Source: Micromonospora lutea (GTDB lineage Bacteria > Actinomycetota > Actinomycetes > Mycobacteriales > Micromonosporaceae). Taken from it: a stretch of 58,170 bases of DNA. Shown piece after piece: positions 1-8,085 of this stretch. The notes under the pieces are model-generated. The model ran no database searches and had not been told where the DNA came from. It saw only the letters and a list, made by a program, of their open reading frames with translations. The stretch covers positions 1 through 58,170 of the forward strand of contig NZ_BOPB01000036.1 of assembly GCF_016863535.1 (NCBI RefSeq). Direction: 5' to 3'. Position 1 is the stretch's first letter, and each line of letters starts with the position of its first letter. Made by a program: the position numbers and the translations under genes.

Positions 1-313
1 CCTCGTGGAAGTTCCAGATGCTGATGGTGCAGCCTTCGCACTGCTCCTCGAACGGCTTGCCGAGGTGCCACATGTGCTTGTAGACCACGAGCTGGTCACG
101 CCCGTCGAAGAGGTCGAGCAACGATACCGGGCCCTGCTCGCCGACCAGCTTGACCGGGTTGACCTCGGTCATCGGAAGGCGACGGCGGGCGGCGGCGATG
201 GCATCACCCGCCCGGGTGTGCTCCTTCTCCCGGACGAGCAGTGCGTTTCGCTCCCGGAGCCAGGTGTCGCGGTCGACCACCGGAGGCGCTGGCGGTGTAT
301 CCATACTCTGCAT
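1..313 (-). CDS. DUF899 family thioredoxin-like protein, N-terminal part (runs off the window)
   Basis: Read on the minus strand from an ATG at 313, the frame stays open to the window edge, giving about 104 residues. They include the segment LLDLFDGRDQLVVYKHMW and then a CEGCTISIWNF stretch with a CxxC. This matches the N-terminal half of DUF899 proteins, a thioredoxin-like family of unknown enzymatic role often annotated as dithiol-disulfide isomerase. An in-frame ATG at 304 is an alternative start. The gene is divergent from the HxlR regulator at 364, separated by about 50 bases, so that regulator probably controls it. The C-terminal half lies outside the window. Confidence 0.8.
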   Translation of the reverse strand, partial: MQSMDTPPAPPVVDRDTWLRERNALLVREKEHTRAGDAIAAARRRLPMTEVNPVKLVGEQGPVSLLDLFDGRDQLVVYKHMWHLGKPFEEQCEGCTISIWNFHE

Positions 314-315
314 AC

Positions 316-334
316 CGCTACTATAAACATAGCG
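316..334. promoter_or_regulatory. Inverted repeat in the divergent DUF899/HxlR promoter region
   Basis: CGCTA (316-320) and TAGCG (330-334) form a perfect inverted repeat around the A/T-rich centre CTATAAACA. Inside it CTAT-AAAC-ATAG is a second, nested repeat. It sits between the two divergent start codons and is the most A/T-rich stretch nearby. It is a natural operator candidate for the adjacent HxlR dimer and may overlap the -10 region of the DUF899 gene. Binding is inferred, not shown. Confidence 0.45.
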
Positions 335-363
335 CCCACTCGTGTGAAAGAAGTTGATCGGGA

Positions 364-1044
364 TTGCCTGCCAAGTTGACCTACGCGCACCACGGCGACG
401 CCTGCCGGGCTGCCAACGCCCTCGACCTGGTGGGCGACAGGTGGACGCTCATCGTCGTCCGCGAACTGCTCCTCGGCCCCAAACGCTTCGCCGACCTTCA
501 GGAGTCCGTCCGTGGCATCACGCCGGCCGTCCTCAGTGACCGGCTCAGATCCCTCCGCCAGGCCGGCATCATCGACCAGGTGACGCTTACCGATCTCGCG
601 CGTACCCGCGCGTACGCCGTCACCGAGTGGGGCCGTGGCCTGGAGTCGGTCCTCGCGTCCCTGGGCCGCTGGTACACCTCCGGACCGGACCCCCGCACCA
701 GCGGTGGCATGACCCCCGACGCCATGGTCCTCGCCATGCGCACCATGGCACCCCCGGTCGCCGAGGGACTGCCGTCGACCGCCCTGCGCCTCTACGACGC
801 CCGCCAGCCCGACCCTCCCGTACGCGAATATCGGCTGACCACCGTCGACGGGCTGCTGGACGTCCGGCCCGGCGCCGCAGTCGACCCGGTGGCGACCGTG
901 ACCGCCGACTCGACGGCCTGGAGCGACGTGCTCTTCGGCGGCGTGCCGCTCACCGACGCCGAGCGCGCCGGCATCGTACGCGTCGAGGGCGACCGCGACA
1001 TCGTCACCGACGTTGTGCGGCGCTACCTCGCTGTCGCAGTCTGA
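364..1044 (+). CDS. HxlR-family winged-helix transcriptional regulator with C-terminal SCP2-like domain
   Basis: A 226-residue protein. Residues 10-100 carry the HxlR fold: an early Cys (GDACRAANAL), then LVGDRWTLIVVRELLLGPKR and GITPAVLSDRLRSL, the usual recognition-helix region. The remaining ~120 residues resemble the SCP2-like extension found on longer actinobacterial HxlR proteins and may bind a hydrophobic ligand. The start used is TTG at 364, because an in-frame stop at 355 prevents a longer form; a second TTG lies at 376. The ribosome site is weak. HxlR proteins commonly sense redox or electrophile stress through the N-terminal Cys and regulate a divergent oxidoreductase-like gene, which fits the DUF899 neighbour. 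Confidence 0.88.
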   Translation: MPAKLTYAHHGDACRAANALDLVGDRWTLIVVRELLLGPKRFADLQESVRGITPAVLSDRLRSLRQAGIIDQVTLTDLARTRAYAVTEWGRGLESVLASLGRWYTSGPDPRTSGGMTPDAMVLAMRTMAPPVAEGLPSTALRLYDARQPDPPVREYRLTTVDGLLDVRPGAAVDPVATVTADSTAWSDVLFGGVPLTDAERAGIVRVEGDRDIVTDVVRRYLAVAV

Positions 1045-1085
1045 TCGTGAGACGCTACGGCGACCTGCTCGTTGCAACACGTCGG

Positions 1086-2207
1086 ATGGATGCGGGGACG
1101 GCACTTGAAGCCTCACGAAATGATCTTCATGTGAACGTGCTTGACTATTCAAGCTGGACGGTTATGGCGGTCCTTATGCCGGCATTCAAAAGAGCATCAC
1201 GTAGCGGTCGATTTTCCGTCGGATCCGGTGACTTGCTGCTTGATTTCTGTCGGAGGTTGGGCGGTAGTTTGCCCCTACTCAGGTCCATTCTGAGGTCGAA
1301 CAGTTCGGCGTTTGTGGGCGCGAGTTTCGACAACGAGGGGAAGGGTGGCACCGTAGAGCTGCTCTCTTCGTATGTGGCTCGTGCCCTCCTTCGCGAGGTT
1401 TCTCGCGAGGGGTCTGACTTCCTCATTGGTGAGCAGCCTGCGGTGTTGCCCGGCTGGACGGCAGGGGCCGTGCAGGTCCTGGCCGATGCGCGATCGAGGT
1501 CTGCAGAGCGGGGACTTCCATGGGTCGGCGACCGTGAAGTGCTGCTCGCGCTTCTCGCGAACGAGGGGACGACGGCAAGTGCCCTCGTGACGCGTAGCGG
1601 CGTCGATCGGGGTGAGCTGTTGTCGGAGGCCGGCCGGCTGAAACCATTCCAGGGTCAGCACCCGTGGGCACCTGCGGTCGATTCGCTGGAACGGACAGGT
1701 TTCCTGCGGGTGAACGTGGTGAGCCGCTTGCTGATGTGGCCCATCACCGTGCTTCCGAGGAAGGTCGACGGGCCGAGTTCCGGCCTGCTGACGACGCTGG
1801 AGGATGAGGCAGTTCGGCAGGCCGTCCGTGAGGGGTCTGCCGATGTTCAGTTCGAGCACATCGTGCTCGCCGCAGCCTCGATCCTTCATCAGTTGGCGCT
1901 GAGTGAGATTCCTGAGCCGGAGGAGTTGCGCAGTTCCCGGCCCATACTTGACGGGTACGGCCTCTCCTACGCGGACCTGATAGGCCGACTCGTCGCTCGT
2001 GCCGGCTCTGCGCTGTCTGCGTCCGCTGGGGAGTCGCTCACCATCCCGGCCCGCCCACCGGTCGCCTCACCCGAAGTTGAGACGGCCTTTGAACAATCGC
2101 GTGGCCGGGTCGCGCAAGGTGCCAGTTATCCCGAGGTCCTGGAGCAACTGTTCGCGATGCCGCAGGCGAGATCTGCGATCTCTACGCTCACTGCCGACCA
2201 ACCCTGA
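1086..2207 (+). CDS. Clp-N-repeat-like protein without an ATPase domain (first of a pair)
   Basis: About 373 residues with no AAA+ motif. Helical segments resemble the ClpA/ClpB/ClpC N-domain repeat: VGDREVLLALLANEG preceded by AVQVLADARSRSAERG, and a third DEAVRQAVREGSADVQFEHIVLAA. In Clp ATPases this repeat recognises substrates or adaptors; here it stands alone. The neighbour at 2395 has the same layout, so the two are probably paralogues. The start is uncertain. ATG 1086 is used, GTG 1047 is also open, and ATG 1164 lies just after the palindrome GCTTGA-CTAT-TCAAGC (1139-1154); none has a strong ribosome site. The first 300 bases use many A/T-ending codons, unlike flanking genes. Function unknown. 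Confidence 0.7.
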   Translation: MDAGTALEASRNDLHVNVLDYSSWTVMAVLMPAFKRASRSGRFSVGSGDLLLDFCRRLGGSLPLLRSILRSNSSAFVGASFDNEGKGGTVELLSSYVARALLREVSREGSDFLIGEQPAVLPGWTAGAVQVLADARSRSAERGLPWVGDREVLLALLANEGTTASALVTRSGVDRGELLSEAGRLKPFQGQHPWAPAVDSLERTGFLRVNVVSRLLMWPITVLPRKVDGPSSGLLTTLEDEAVRQAVREGSADVQFEHIVLAAASILHQLALSEIPEPEELRSSRPILDGYGLSYADLIGRLVARAGSALSASAGESLTIPARPPVASPEVETAFEQSRGRVAQGASYPEVLEQLFAMPQARSAISTLTADQP

Positions 2208-2394
2208 GGCTCGATCAGCTCGGCTCGGCGACTACGAGGTGTTCGAGCAGGCTGCTGCCAGCCCGAGCGCTGCGGTTGTACCTGCACGCCTCGCAGGAAC
2301 ACTGACCTGTCCAGCCCACATCGGGCGACCCGGAGCAGTTGAGGTCGACCGTCATTGTGGTGCCGGAGAGCGTAGCGCCAGTTGGGAGGCCACG

Positions 2395-3546
2395 ATGTCT
2401 ATCGTCATGGGTGGAGGCGTCTACTCGGTGCTGCGCCGAGCTGCGCGCGAGGCGGTGCGCCTGAAGAAGACGACAATCGGCGTCGACGATGTGCTCTTCG
2501 GCATGCTGGGGCGTCATCCGCTGCTGCGGTCGGTGATCCCGGTCCGGCCGCAGCAGCCGCCGCGGCGGCGGCGTAGCGAGGCGTCAAACGTCTTGACCGG
2601 TGATGTGGAGTTGTCGGGGGAACTGACCCTTGAGGTCGTTCGGGCGATGCGGGAGGCGTACTGGCGGAGTTTCGGTTGGCCCGGCCCGGCGCGGGACCGG
2701 TTTGCCGAGGCGCTCGGCTGGGAGGCACCTGCGGTGGCGGTGCTACGGCTCGCCGCTCACCTTGCGGTGCGGCGTCGGGCACCGTACGTGGGCAGCCCCC
2801 ATGTACTCGAGGCGCTGTTAGAGGATCCGGGCCGGCACGCCCACGAGTACCTCGTGTCGGACCAGATCGTGCCCGGCCGGTTGGATGCCGTGGTCGCTCG
2901 GCTGTGGCCACAGGGTGACCGGGAGCCGCCACGGCCGGGGCTCGCCGGGCCGTTGCAGGAGGTCGGGGTCATCGCCCGGGAGCCGGGCAGGAAGACCGGC
3001 CGGTTGAAGAGAGGCCTCGTGCTCTCGGTCGCTCGGCTGTTCGCGGAGACCACGCCGGCACTGAACTGGTTGGAGTTGGAGGCGGTCGCCGAGACGGTCC
3101 GTCTCGGGCACGACCGTACGTCACCGGCCCACCTGATGATGGGAGTTCTCGTGCTCGAGGAGGAGATGCAGGCCGGGGATCTGCGGCCCGTCTCGCCGTC
3201 CGATGCCGCGAACGAGATGCTGCTCGGCCGGCTCGGAGTGACCCGGCAGGACGCCGCTCTGCGGGTGGCGAAGGCGAGCTACGGCACGGAACTCGCCGAA
3301 TCACGCCCTAAGCGGTCCTGGCAGACCGAACGGAACAACCCGCCGTGGACGGCGGCGGCTGCCCGGATCGCCGAGCGGGCTCGGGAACTGGCCAACCTCG
3401 GCGCGCGGATGCCGGCGGGAAGCGCTCACCTGGTGTACGCCGCTGTTTCCGACTCCGACGACACCGGCCGAGAACTCCTCGCTGATCTGGGCGTCGATCC
3501 CCGCGCCGTTCGCGACCTGGCCGCCGCCCGCCTCGGACTGAACTGA
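2395..3546 (+). CDS. Clp-N-repeat-like protein without an ATPase domain (second of a pair)
   Basis: A 383-residue protein. The start at ATG 2395 is well supported by TTGGGAGG just upstream. Repeated helical pairs resemble Clp N-domain repeats: residues ~10-45 with IGVDDVLFGMLGRHPLL, ~110-150 with YVGSPHVLEALLEDPG, ~225-260 with HDRTSPAHLMMGVLVLEEE, and a C-terminal one with RMPAGSAHLVYAAVSDSDD. No Walker motifs are present, so it is not a Clp ATPase. It is well suited to binding proteins or peptides, perhaps as an adaptor or decoy for the ClpC/ClpP system, but that is inference. It follows the related gene at 1086 in the same direction after a 187-base gap. Confidence 0.75.
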   Translation: MSIVMGGGVYSVLRRAAREAVRLKKTTIGVDDVLFGMLGRHPLLRSVIPVRPQQPPRRRRSEASNVLTGDVELSGELTLEVVRAMREAYWRSFGWPGPARDRFAEALGWEAPAVAVLRLAAHLAVRRRAPYVGSPHVLEALLEDPGRHAHEYLVSDQIVPGRLDAVVARLWPQGDREPPRPGLAGPLQEVGVIAREPGRKTGRLKRGLVLSVARLFAETTPALNWLELEAVAETVRLGHDRTSPAHLMMGVLVLEEEMQAGDLRPVSPSDAANEMLLGRLGVTRQDAALRVAKASYGTELAESRPKRSWQTERNNPPWTAAAARIAERARELANLGARMPAGSAHLVYAAVSDSDDTGRELLADLGVDPRAVRDLAAARLGLN

Positions 3547-3587
3547 CCTCGACGACAACTGCGAGACGCCCCTGTCAGGGCCGGTGG

Positions 3588-5171
3588 CTAACGGGCCGGA
3601 CAACGCACGCCGTCGGCCGGCACGGTGAGGTCGATGAGGTACGCGTTGACGGCCTCGGTGATGCAGGCCGTCTGCGGGTAGGCGGTGTGGCCCTCGCCTT
3701 CCCAGGTGAGCACCCGTCCGACGCCGAGCATCTCCGCCAACGCCGGGGTCTGCTCGTAGGGGGTGGCCGGGTCGCCGGTGGTGCCGATGACCAGGATCGG
3801 CGGGGCGCCGTCGGCGCGTCCCTTGGGGTAGGGGTCGCTGCCGCCGGGCCATTCGGTGCAGGAGACCAGGCCGGCTGCCAGGGCCGGGCCGAAGAGCGGG
3901 TACTGCGTGCTCCACACGGATTGGAGTTGGCGGATCCGTTCCAGGCTGGGGCGTTCCTCCTCGTCGGCGCAGTTGATGGCGAGGTTGGCATCGAAGAGGT
4001 TGCTGTACTGGCCGTCGGAGTCGCGGTCGGCGTAGTTGTCGGCCAACCGGAAGACGTCGGTGGGGTTGCTCTCGTTCAGCCGGTCGATGGCCTCGGCGAG
4101 CTGCTGCCAGCCGGATTCCGAGTACAACGAGGCGACGATCGCGTAGAAGATCCAGCCGGCGGTGGCTTCCCGACCGTCGGTGTTGCGGACGGGGGAGACC
4201 CGGGCCTTCTCCAATGCCGAGTTGACCGCCATCCGGGGGTACGGGCCGATGGGGCAGCGGCCGGCGTTGAGCTCGCACCACCGGGTGAAGTTGTCGAAGG
4301 CGCGTTCGAAGCCCTTCGCCTGACTCTCCGAGCCTTCGATGAGCCCCTGTCGGGGGTCGACGGCGCCGTCGAGGACCAGCGCCCGTACCCGCTGCGGGAA
4401 GAGTTGGGCGTACGTGGCGCCGAGCAGGGTGCCGTAGGAGTAGCCGAGGTAGGTCATCTTCTCGTCACCCACGGCTGCCCGGATCGCGTCCATGTCGCGG
4501 GCGGCCTGCTCGGTGCTGTACAGCGGTAGCTGGTCGCCGTACTTGTTGCCGCAGCCCTGGCCGATACGCCGGTTGGCCATGACGAACACGTCGAACATCT
4601 CCTGGCTCGCCGGGTTGGGGTCGAAGCCGAAGAGGGCGTCGAGGTCGCCGTCCGGAATGCACTCGACCGGGCTGGACCGGGCCACTCCACGGGGGTCGAA
4701 GCCGACGATGTCGAAGCGTTCCATGATGCTGTCGGGCAGCCCGCCGAACCGCTCGCCGAAGGAGAGGTAGACGGCGGTGTCGACACCCGAACCGCCCGGA
4801 CCACCCGGGTTGATCAGCAGGGAGCCGATCCGGTCGCGCTGGTTGGTGGAGCGGACCCGGATCAGCGCGATCTCGAAGGTCTCACCGGCACCGGGGCCGG
4901 TCGTGGCGGCGGTGCCACCCGCCCAGTCCCGGGGGACCTCGATGCGGGCGCACTCGTAACGGATGTCCGGGGCGCGCCGCCCGACCACCTCGTCGGCCAC
5001 CTCGGGGCAGGGGCGCCAGGTCGCCGTGGCTCCCGGCGCCGCGGCCTCGCCGTCGACGTCGGTACGCGGCGCGAACGCCGGCAGCGTGCAGCCGGCGGTG
5101 ACCACGGCGGCGGCGGTCAGGCCGGCCACGGTGAGCCGGAAGCTGCGGATCCGGTCGGGCGTACGGGTCAC
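3588..5171 (-). CDS. Secreted alpha/beta-hydrolase, TAP-like (tripeptidyl aminopeptidase family) lipoprotein
   Basis: A 527-residue protein starting at GTG 5171 behind GGAGG. The N-terminus has a basic region, a hydrophobic stretch and a lipobox-like TAGC (Cys near residue 27), so it is probably a lipoprotein. LLINPGGPGGSG is the oxyanion-loop motif, and GYSYGTLLGATYAQLFP holds the nucleophile Ser in GxSxG. ILVIGTTGDPATPYEQ supplies the likely catalytic Asp and WEGEGHTAY the His. The last ~100 residues match the TAP-like C-terminal domain. Characterised relatives in Streptomyces remove N-terminal tripeptides outside the cell. The exact substrate cannot be read from the sequence. Confidence 0.92.
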   Translation of the reverse strand: MTRTPDRIRSFRLTVAGLTAAAVVTAGCTLPAFAPRTDVDGEAAAPGATATWRPCPEVADEVVGRRAPDIRYECARIEVPRDWAGGTAATTGPGAGETFEIALIRVRSTNQRDRIGSLLINPGGPGGSGVDTAVYLSFGERFGGLPDSIMERFDIVGFDPRGVARSSPVECIPDGDLDALFGFDPNPASQEMFDVFVMANRRIGQGCGNKYGDQLPLYSTEQAARDMDAIRAAVGDEKMTYLGYSYGTLLGATYAQLFPQRVRALVLDGAVDPRQGLIEGSESQAKGFERAFDNFTRWCELNAGRCPIGPYPRMAVNSALEKARVSPVRNTDGREATAGWIFYAIVASLYSESGWQQLAEAIDRLNESNPTDVFRLADNYADRDSDGQYSNLFDANLAINCADEEERPSLERIRQLQSVWSTQYPLFGPALAAGLVSCTEWPGGSDPYPKGRADGAPPILVIGTTGDPATPYEQTPALAEMLGVGRVLTWEGEGHTAYPQTACITEAVNAYLIDLTVPADGVRCPAR

Positions 5172-5204
5172 GAACGAGCCTCCGTGATCAGGTCGACGGC
5201 CAAG

Positions 5205-6305
5205 CTATGCGGACCCGGCCGACACCGTCGGGTCGCCCCGCAGCACCTGGTCCACGTCGAACCGGACCGGCCGGTCGAGTTGATCGTATCGGCAGGAGAG
5301 CGGATCCCGGTCGGGCCGCCAGCGGACGAAGCGCGCGGTGTGCCGGAACCGGTCACCCTCCATCGCGTCGTACGCCACCTCAACCACCAGTTGCGGGCGC
5401 AGCGGCTCCCACTCCAGGTTCTTCGTGCCGGTCCACCGGCTGACTCCGCCCGGGATGCGCTGCCCGCGTTCGTGGTCGCCGTGCACCCACGGGTGCTCGG
5501 GCCCGGCGTCGCGGTAGGGGGCCAGCTCCTCCAGCAGCTCGGCGCGGCGGGCCATGGTGAACGAGGCGCTGACCCCGACGTGGTGCAGCACCCCGGCGTC
5601 GTCGTAGAGGCCGAGCAGCAGCGAACCCACCACCGGACCGGACTTGTGCCAGCGGAACCCGGCGACCACCACGTCGGCGGTGCGGGCGTGCTTGACCTTC
5701 GACATGAGCCGTTTGCCCGGCTCGTACGGCAGGTCGGCGGGCTTGGCGATCAGCCCGTCCAGGCCGGCGCCCTCGAAGACGTCGAACCAGCGCCGCGCCA
5801 CGTCGGCGTCGGTGGTGATCTGGGTGACGTGCACCGGGGGACGTACCCCGGCCAACGCCTGCTCCAGCCGGGCCCGGCGGGTCGGGTAGGGGGCGTCGAG
5901 CAGGCTCTCGTCGTCGAGCGCGAGCAGGTCGAAGGCGACGAAGTCGGCCGGCGTCGTCTCGGCGAGCAGCTTCACCCGGGATGCCGCCGGATGGATGCGC
6001 TGGGCCAGCAGCTCGAAGTCGAGCCGGGGCTGCCCGTCCGGGCCGTCGCGGCGGATCACGATCAGCTCGCCGTCGACCGCACAGCGCGGCGGTAGTTGCC
6101 GGCGGGCCTGCTCGACCACCTCGGGAAAGTAGCGCGTCATCATCTTGCCGCCCCGGCTGGCCAGCTCCACCTCGTCACCCTCGCGGAAGACGATGCAGCG
6201 GAAACCGTCCCACTTGGGTTCGTAGGTCATCCCCGGGCCGGTGGGGATCGACGCGACGCTGCGGGCCAGCATCGGCTCCACCGGCGGGTTGATCGGCAGG
6301 TCCAC
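5205..6305 (-). CDS. ligC: ATP-dependent DNA ligase, LigC type
   Basis: A 366-residue ligase with only the nucleotidyltransferase and OB domains; it lacks the polymerase/nuclease modules of LigD and the zinc finger of NAD-dependent LigA. The adenylation motif EPKWDGFR places the nucleophile Lys at residue 31. Motif III/IV-like segments (CAVDGELIV, LDGLIAKP) and motif V (KVKHARTADVVVAGF) follow. It seals nicks using ATP; mycobacterial LigC homologues act as a back-up in end-joining and base excision repair. The start is GTG 6305. It lies next to a base-excision glycosylase (6674-7594, same strand), separated by a small opposite-strand gene. Confidence 0.92.
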   Translation of the reverse strand: MDLPINPPVEPMLARSVASIPTGPGMTYEPKWDGFRCIVFREGDEVELASRGGKMMTRYFPEVVEQARRQLPPRCAVDGELIVIRRDGPDGQPRLDFELLAQRIHPAASRVKLLAETTPADFVAFDLLALDDESLLDAPYPTRRARLEQALAGVRPPVHVTQITTDADVARRWFDVFEGAGLDGLIAKPADLPYEPGKRLMSKVKHARTADVVVAGFRWHKSGPVVGSLLLGLYDDAGVLHHVGVSASFTMARRAELLEELAPYRDAGPEHPWVHGDHERGQRIPGGVSRWTGTKNLEWEPLRPQLVVEVAYDAMEGDRFRHTARFVRWRPDRDPLSCRYDQLDRPVRFDVDQVLRGDPTVSAGSA

Positions 6306-6441
6306 GGCGATCAGTCAACCAGATGGTACCGACAGGGGTGAGCCGGATCACCGCCGTCCGCTGGGCGGCGTGTCCGTCTCCGACCCGTCGCGTCCCGCTC
6401 GGGCGAATCGGAAAACCGCAGGTCAGAGCTACTTTCGCGAG

Positions 6442-6654
6442 GTGGTGGAGTGGGCGTGCGGGTGCTGTGGGCGGTGGCGGGTCAGCGTCGAGCTGATCCA
6501 CGGCCGGTACGTGTACCGGGTGGTGCACCGCTATCCCCGGCGCTTCGGCGGCGGCAAGAACGTGCTCGGCGAGGTCGGCTCGGTCGACGAGTTGGCGGAG
6601 CTGCTGCGTCGGCGTACCCCGGTCGACCTGGCCGACCTGCGTGAGGCCGCCTGA
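6442..6654 (+). CDS. Small cysteine-containing protein (CGCC motif), function unknown
   Basis: About 70 residues beginning VVEWACGCCGRWRVSVEL from GTG 6442; the same frame is open upstream to a GTG at 6370, which would add 24 residues. The CxCC cluster could bind a metal, and the C-terminal half is helical and charged (VDELAELLRRRTPVDLADL). It lies on the opposite strand between the ligC and glycosylase genes. No family is recognised. It is called as a gene because the frame keeps strong G/C third positions to its stop and the protein looks folded, but no clear ribosome site was found. Confidence 0.5.
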   Translation: MVEWACGCCGRWRVSVELIHGRYVYRVVHRYPRRFGGGKNVLGEVGSVDELAELLRRRTPVDLADLREAA

Positions 6655-6673
6655 GACCGCCCGAGCCCGGCGC

Positions 6674-7594
6674 TCAGAAGTGGGCGAAGGAGCGGATCGG
6701 CGCGCGGGGGCCGAACTTCGGGGCCTGCACGGCGGCGGCCTCCAGCAGCCGGCAGACCCGGCCCCGGTGTCCCCGGAACGGCTCCAGCAGCTCCAGCATC
6801 CGGGTGTCGTCGCCGCGCGGTTCTCCGGCCAGGGCCCAGGCGACCGTGTTGGGTACGTGGTAGTCGCCGACGCTCACCGCGTCCGCGTCGCCGTAGGCGA
6901 CCCGGACCACCTCGGCGGCGGTCCACGGCCCGATGCCCGGGATCGATCGCAGCAGCCGGGTGGCCTGAGCCGAATCGGCGCACCGTTGCAGCCGGTCGGC
7001 GGCCCGTGCGGCCCGCGTCAACGTCTCGGCGCGGCGCTGCTCCACCCCGAACGGATGGAAGACCCAGTACGGTGCGGCCGCGATCGCCGCCGGATCGGGT
7101 GGCAGCAGCAGCCGCACCGGCCCCGGCGCCGGCTCGGCGAAGTGGCGCACCGTCGCCGCGTACCCCCGGTAGGCCTCCTTGCCGGTGACCTTCTGCTCCA
7201 GCACGGCCCGCAGCACCGACGGAAAGATCAGCCCGGTGGCCGGCATCCGAAGCCCGGCCTGCTGATGGGCCAGCCGGGCCACCACGGGGTGGTTCGCGGC
7301 GAGCTCCGCGAAGCCGGTCAGGTCGTCGCGGAGCCCGGCCACCGAGTCGGCGTGCTCGACCACCCAGCCGGCGCCCGGACCGTGACCCTCGGCGACCAGA
7401 CCGTCGCCCTCGGGCCGCAGGGCGAGGGTGGCCGGTCCGTCGGGCGTGCGCGCCGCCCACCAGAGGACGCCCTCGACCATCCGCGCACACGGGTCGTACG
7501 GGCTGAAGGTGAGCGGGCGCACCGAAGCGGCGAAGCGATAGCCGGACGGTGCGTGCAGCACCCGGCGCAGGTTCGGTTCCTTCCCGGTCACCAC
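6674..7594 (-). CDS. DNA-3-methyladenine glycosylase / HhH-GPD glycosylase, AlkA type
   Basis: A 306-residue protein. The helix-hairpin-helix is RSIPGIGPWTAAEVV (about residues 216-230) and the catalytic Asp is D244 in SVGDYHVPN, the standard HhH-GPD arrangement. VLRAVLEQKVTGKEA (128-141) matches the conserved helix at the start of the fold, and the first ~110 residues form the AlkA-like N-terminal domain. It excises alkylated bases, producing abasic sites in base excision repair. No Fe-S cluster cysteines follow the fold, which argues against MutY/EndoIII. The start is GTG 7594 (GTG 7591 is equally possible). Confidence 0.92.
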   Translation of the reverse strand: MVTGKEPNLRRVLHAPSGYRFAASVRPLTFSPYDPCARMVEGVLWWAARTPDGPATLALRPEGDGLVAEGHGPGAGWVVEHADSVAGLRDDLTGFAELAANHPVVARLAHQQAGLRMPATGLIFPSVLRAVLEQKVTGKEAYRGYAATVRHFAEPAPGPVRLLLPPDPAAIAAAPYWVFHPFGVEQRRAETLTRAARAADRLQRCADSAQATRLLRSIPGIGPWTAAEVVRVAYGDADAVSVGDYHVPNTVAWALAGEPRGDDTRMLELLEPFRGHRGRVCRLLEAAAVQAPKFGPRAPIRSFAHF

Positions 7595-8085
7595 GTCACT
7601 GTGTCACCTCGCCCGCAGTCGGACGATCCCGGCCACGGGACGGGCCGGCCGTCACCATGCCCGGCCCGGTCGTCGCGCAGGCATCCCGGATGCGATGGAT
7701 AGACGTTGCTCGGTCAGTTCTGGCAGCCGTCCGTTTGGTTTTCGGGCCACCTGATCGGCCAGGATTCTTCGGGGCAAATCCCACATGAGTGGACCTATCC
7801 GGCTTTCGTCTGTCGACACGATAGCCATCGGTCGTAACGCAGCTGTCCCACAGGTGAACGCGCTGCTATGGTCCGACCTGCGCGGGGCCAGATCCGTTCG
7901 GAAACGGCGCGATGAGCCGAATAGATCCTCGGCCGGAGCCTCGCTTGCCACGGGGAGCTGTGAGAAGGGTAACGGGGATGGCTGCCGGAGCGGTTGTTCA
8001 CACAGAGTGCTTGGCGCACGGTGTTCGTTTCGGCGTACGTCGGCGCTGATCGTGCCGTGACCGTCCATACTGAACGGCTCGTTCG
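7595..8085. other. 491-base intergenic region, no convincing gene
   Basis: This stretch separates the glycosylase (minus strand) from the Stealth gene (plus strand). Open frames exist on both strands but are Cys/Arg/Ser-rich, lack ribosome sites and show no family pattern. Base composition is less G/C-skewed than in genes. CATACT at 8069-8074 lies only a dozen bases before the ATG at 8086, so the Stealth mRNA could be nearly leaderless. No clear -35 was found. Confidence 0.5.

Noticed and set aside
169..1152. Long minus-strand open frame opposite the HxlR gene
   Set aside because: It has Gly/Val/Arg/His-rich shadow composition with no family signature, while the plus strand carries a clear HxlR protein.
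2215..2395. Minus-strand frame with the Cys-rich segment CSGSPDVGWTGQCSCEACRY between the two Clp-N genes
   Set aside because: It resembles a small Cys-rich peptide, but there is no ribosome site, the Cys are followed by a long unrelated tail, and longer versions overlap the well-supported start of the gene at 2395.
3687..4529. Plus-strand frame opposite the TAP-like hydrolase
   Set aside because: A typical high-GC antisense shadow (VGVG/DLQ-rich); all hydrolase motifs lie on the minus strand.
7978..8049. 23-codon frame before the Stealth gene (start ATG 7978)
   Set aside because: The ribosome site is poor and the peptide has no recognisable feature; it is more likely non-coding leader DNA.
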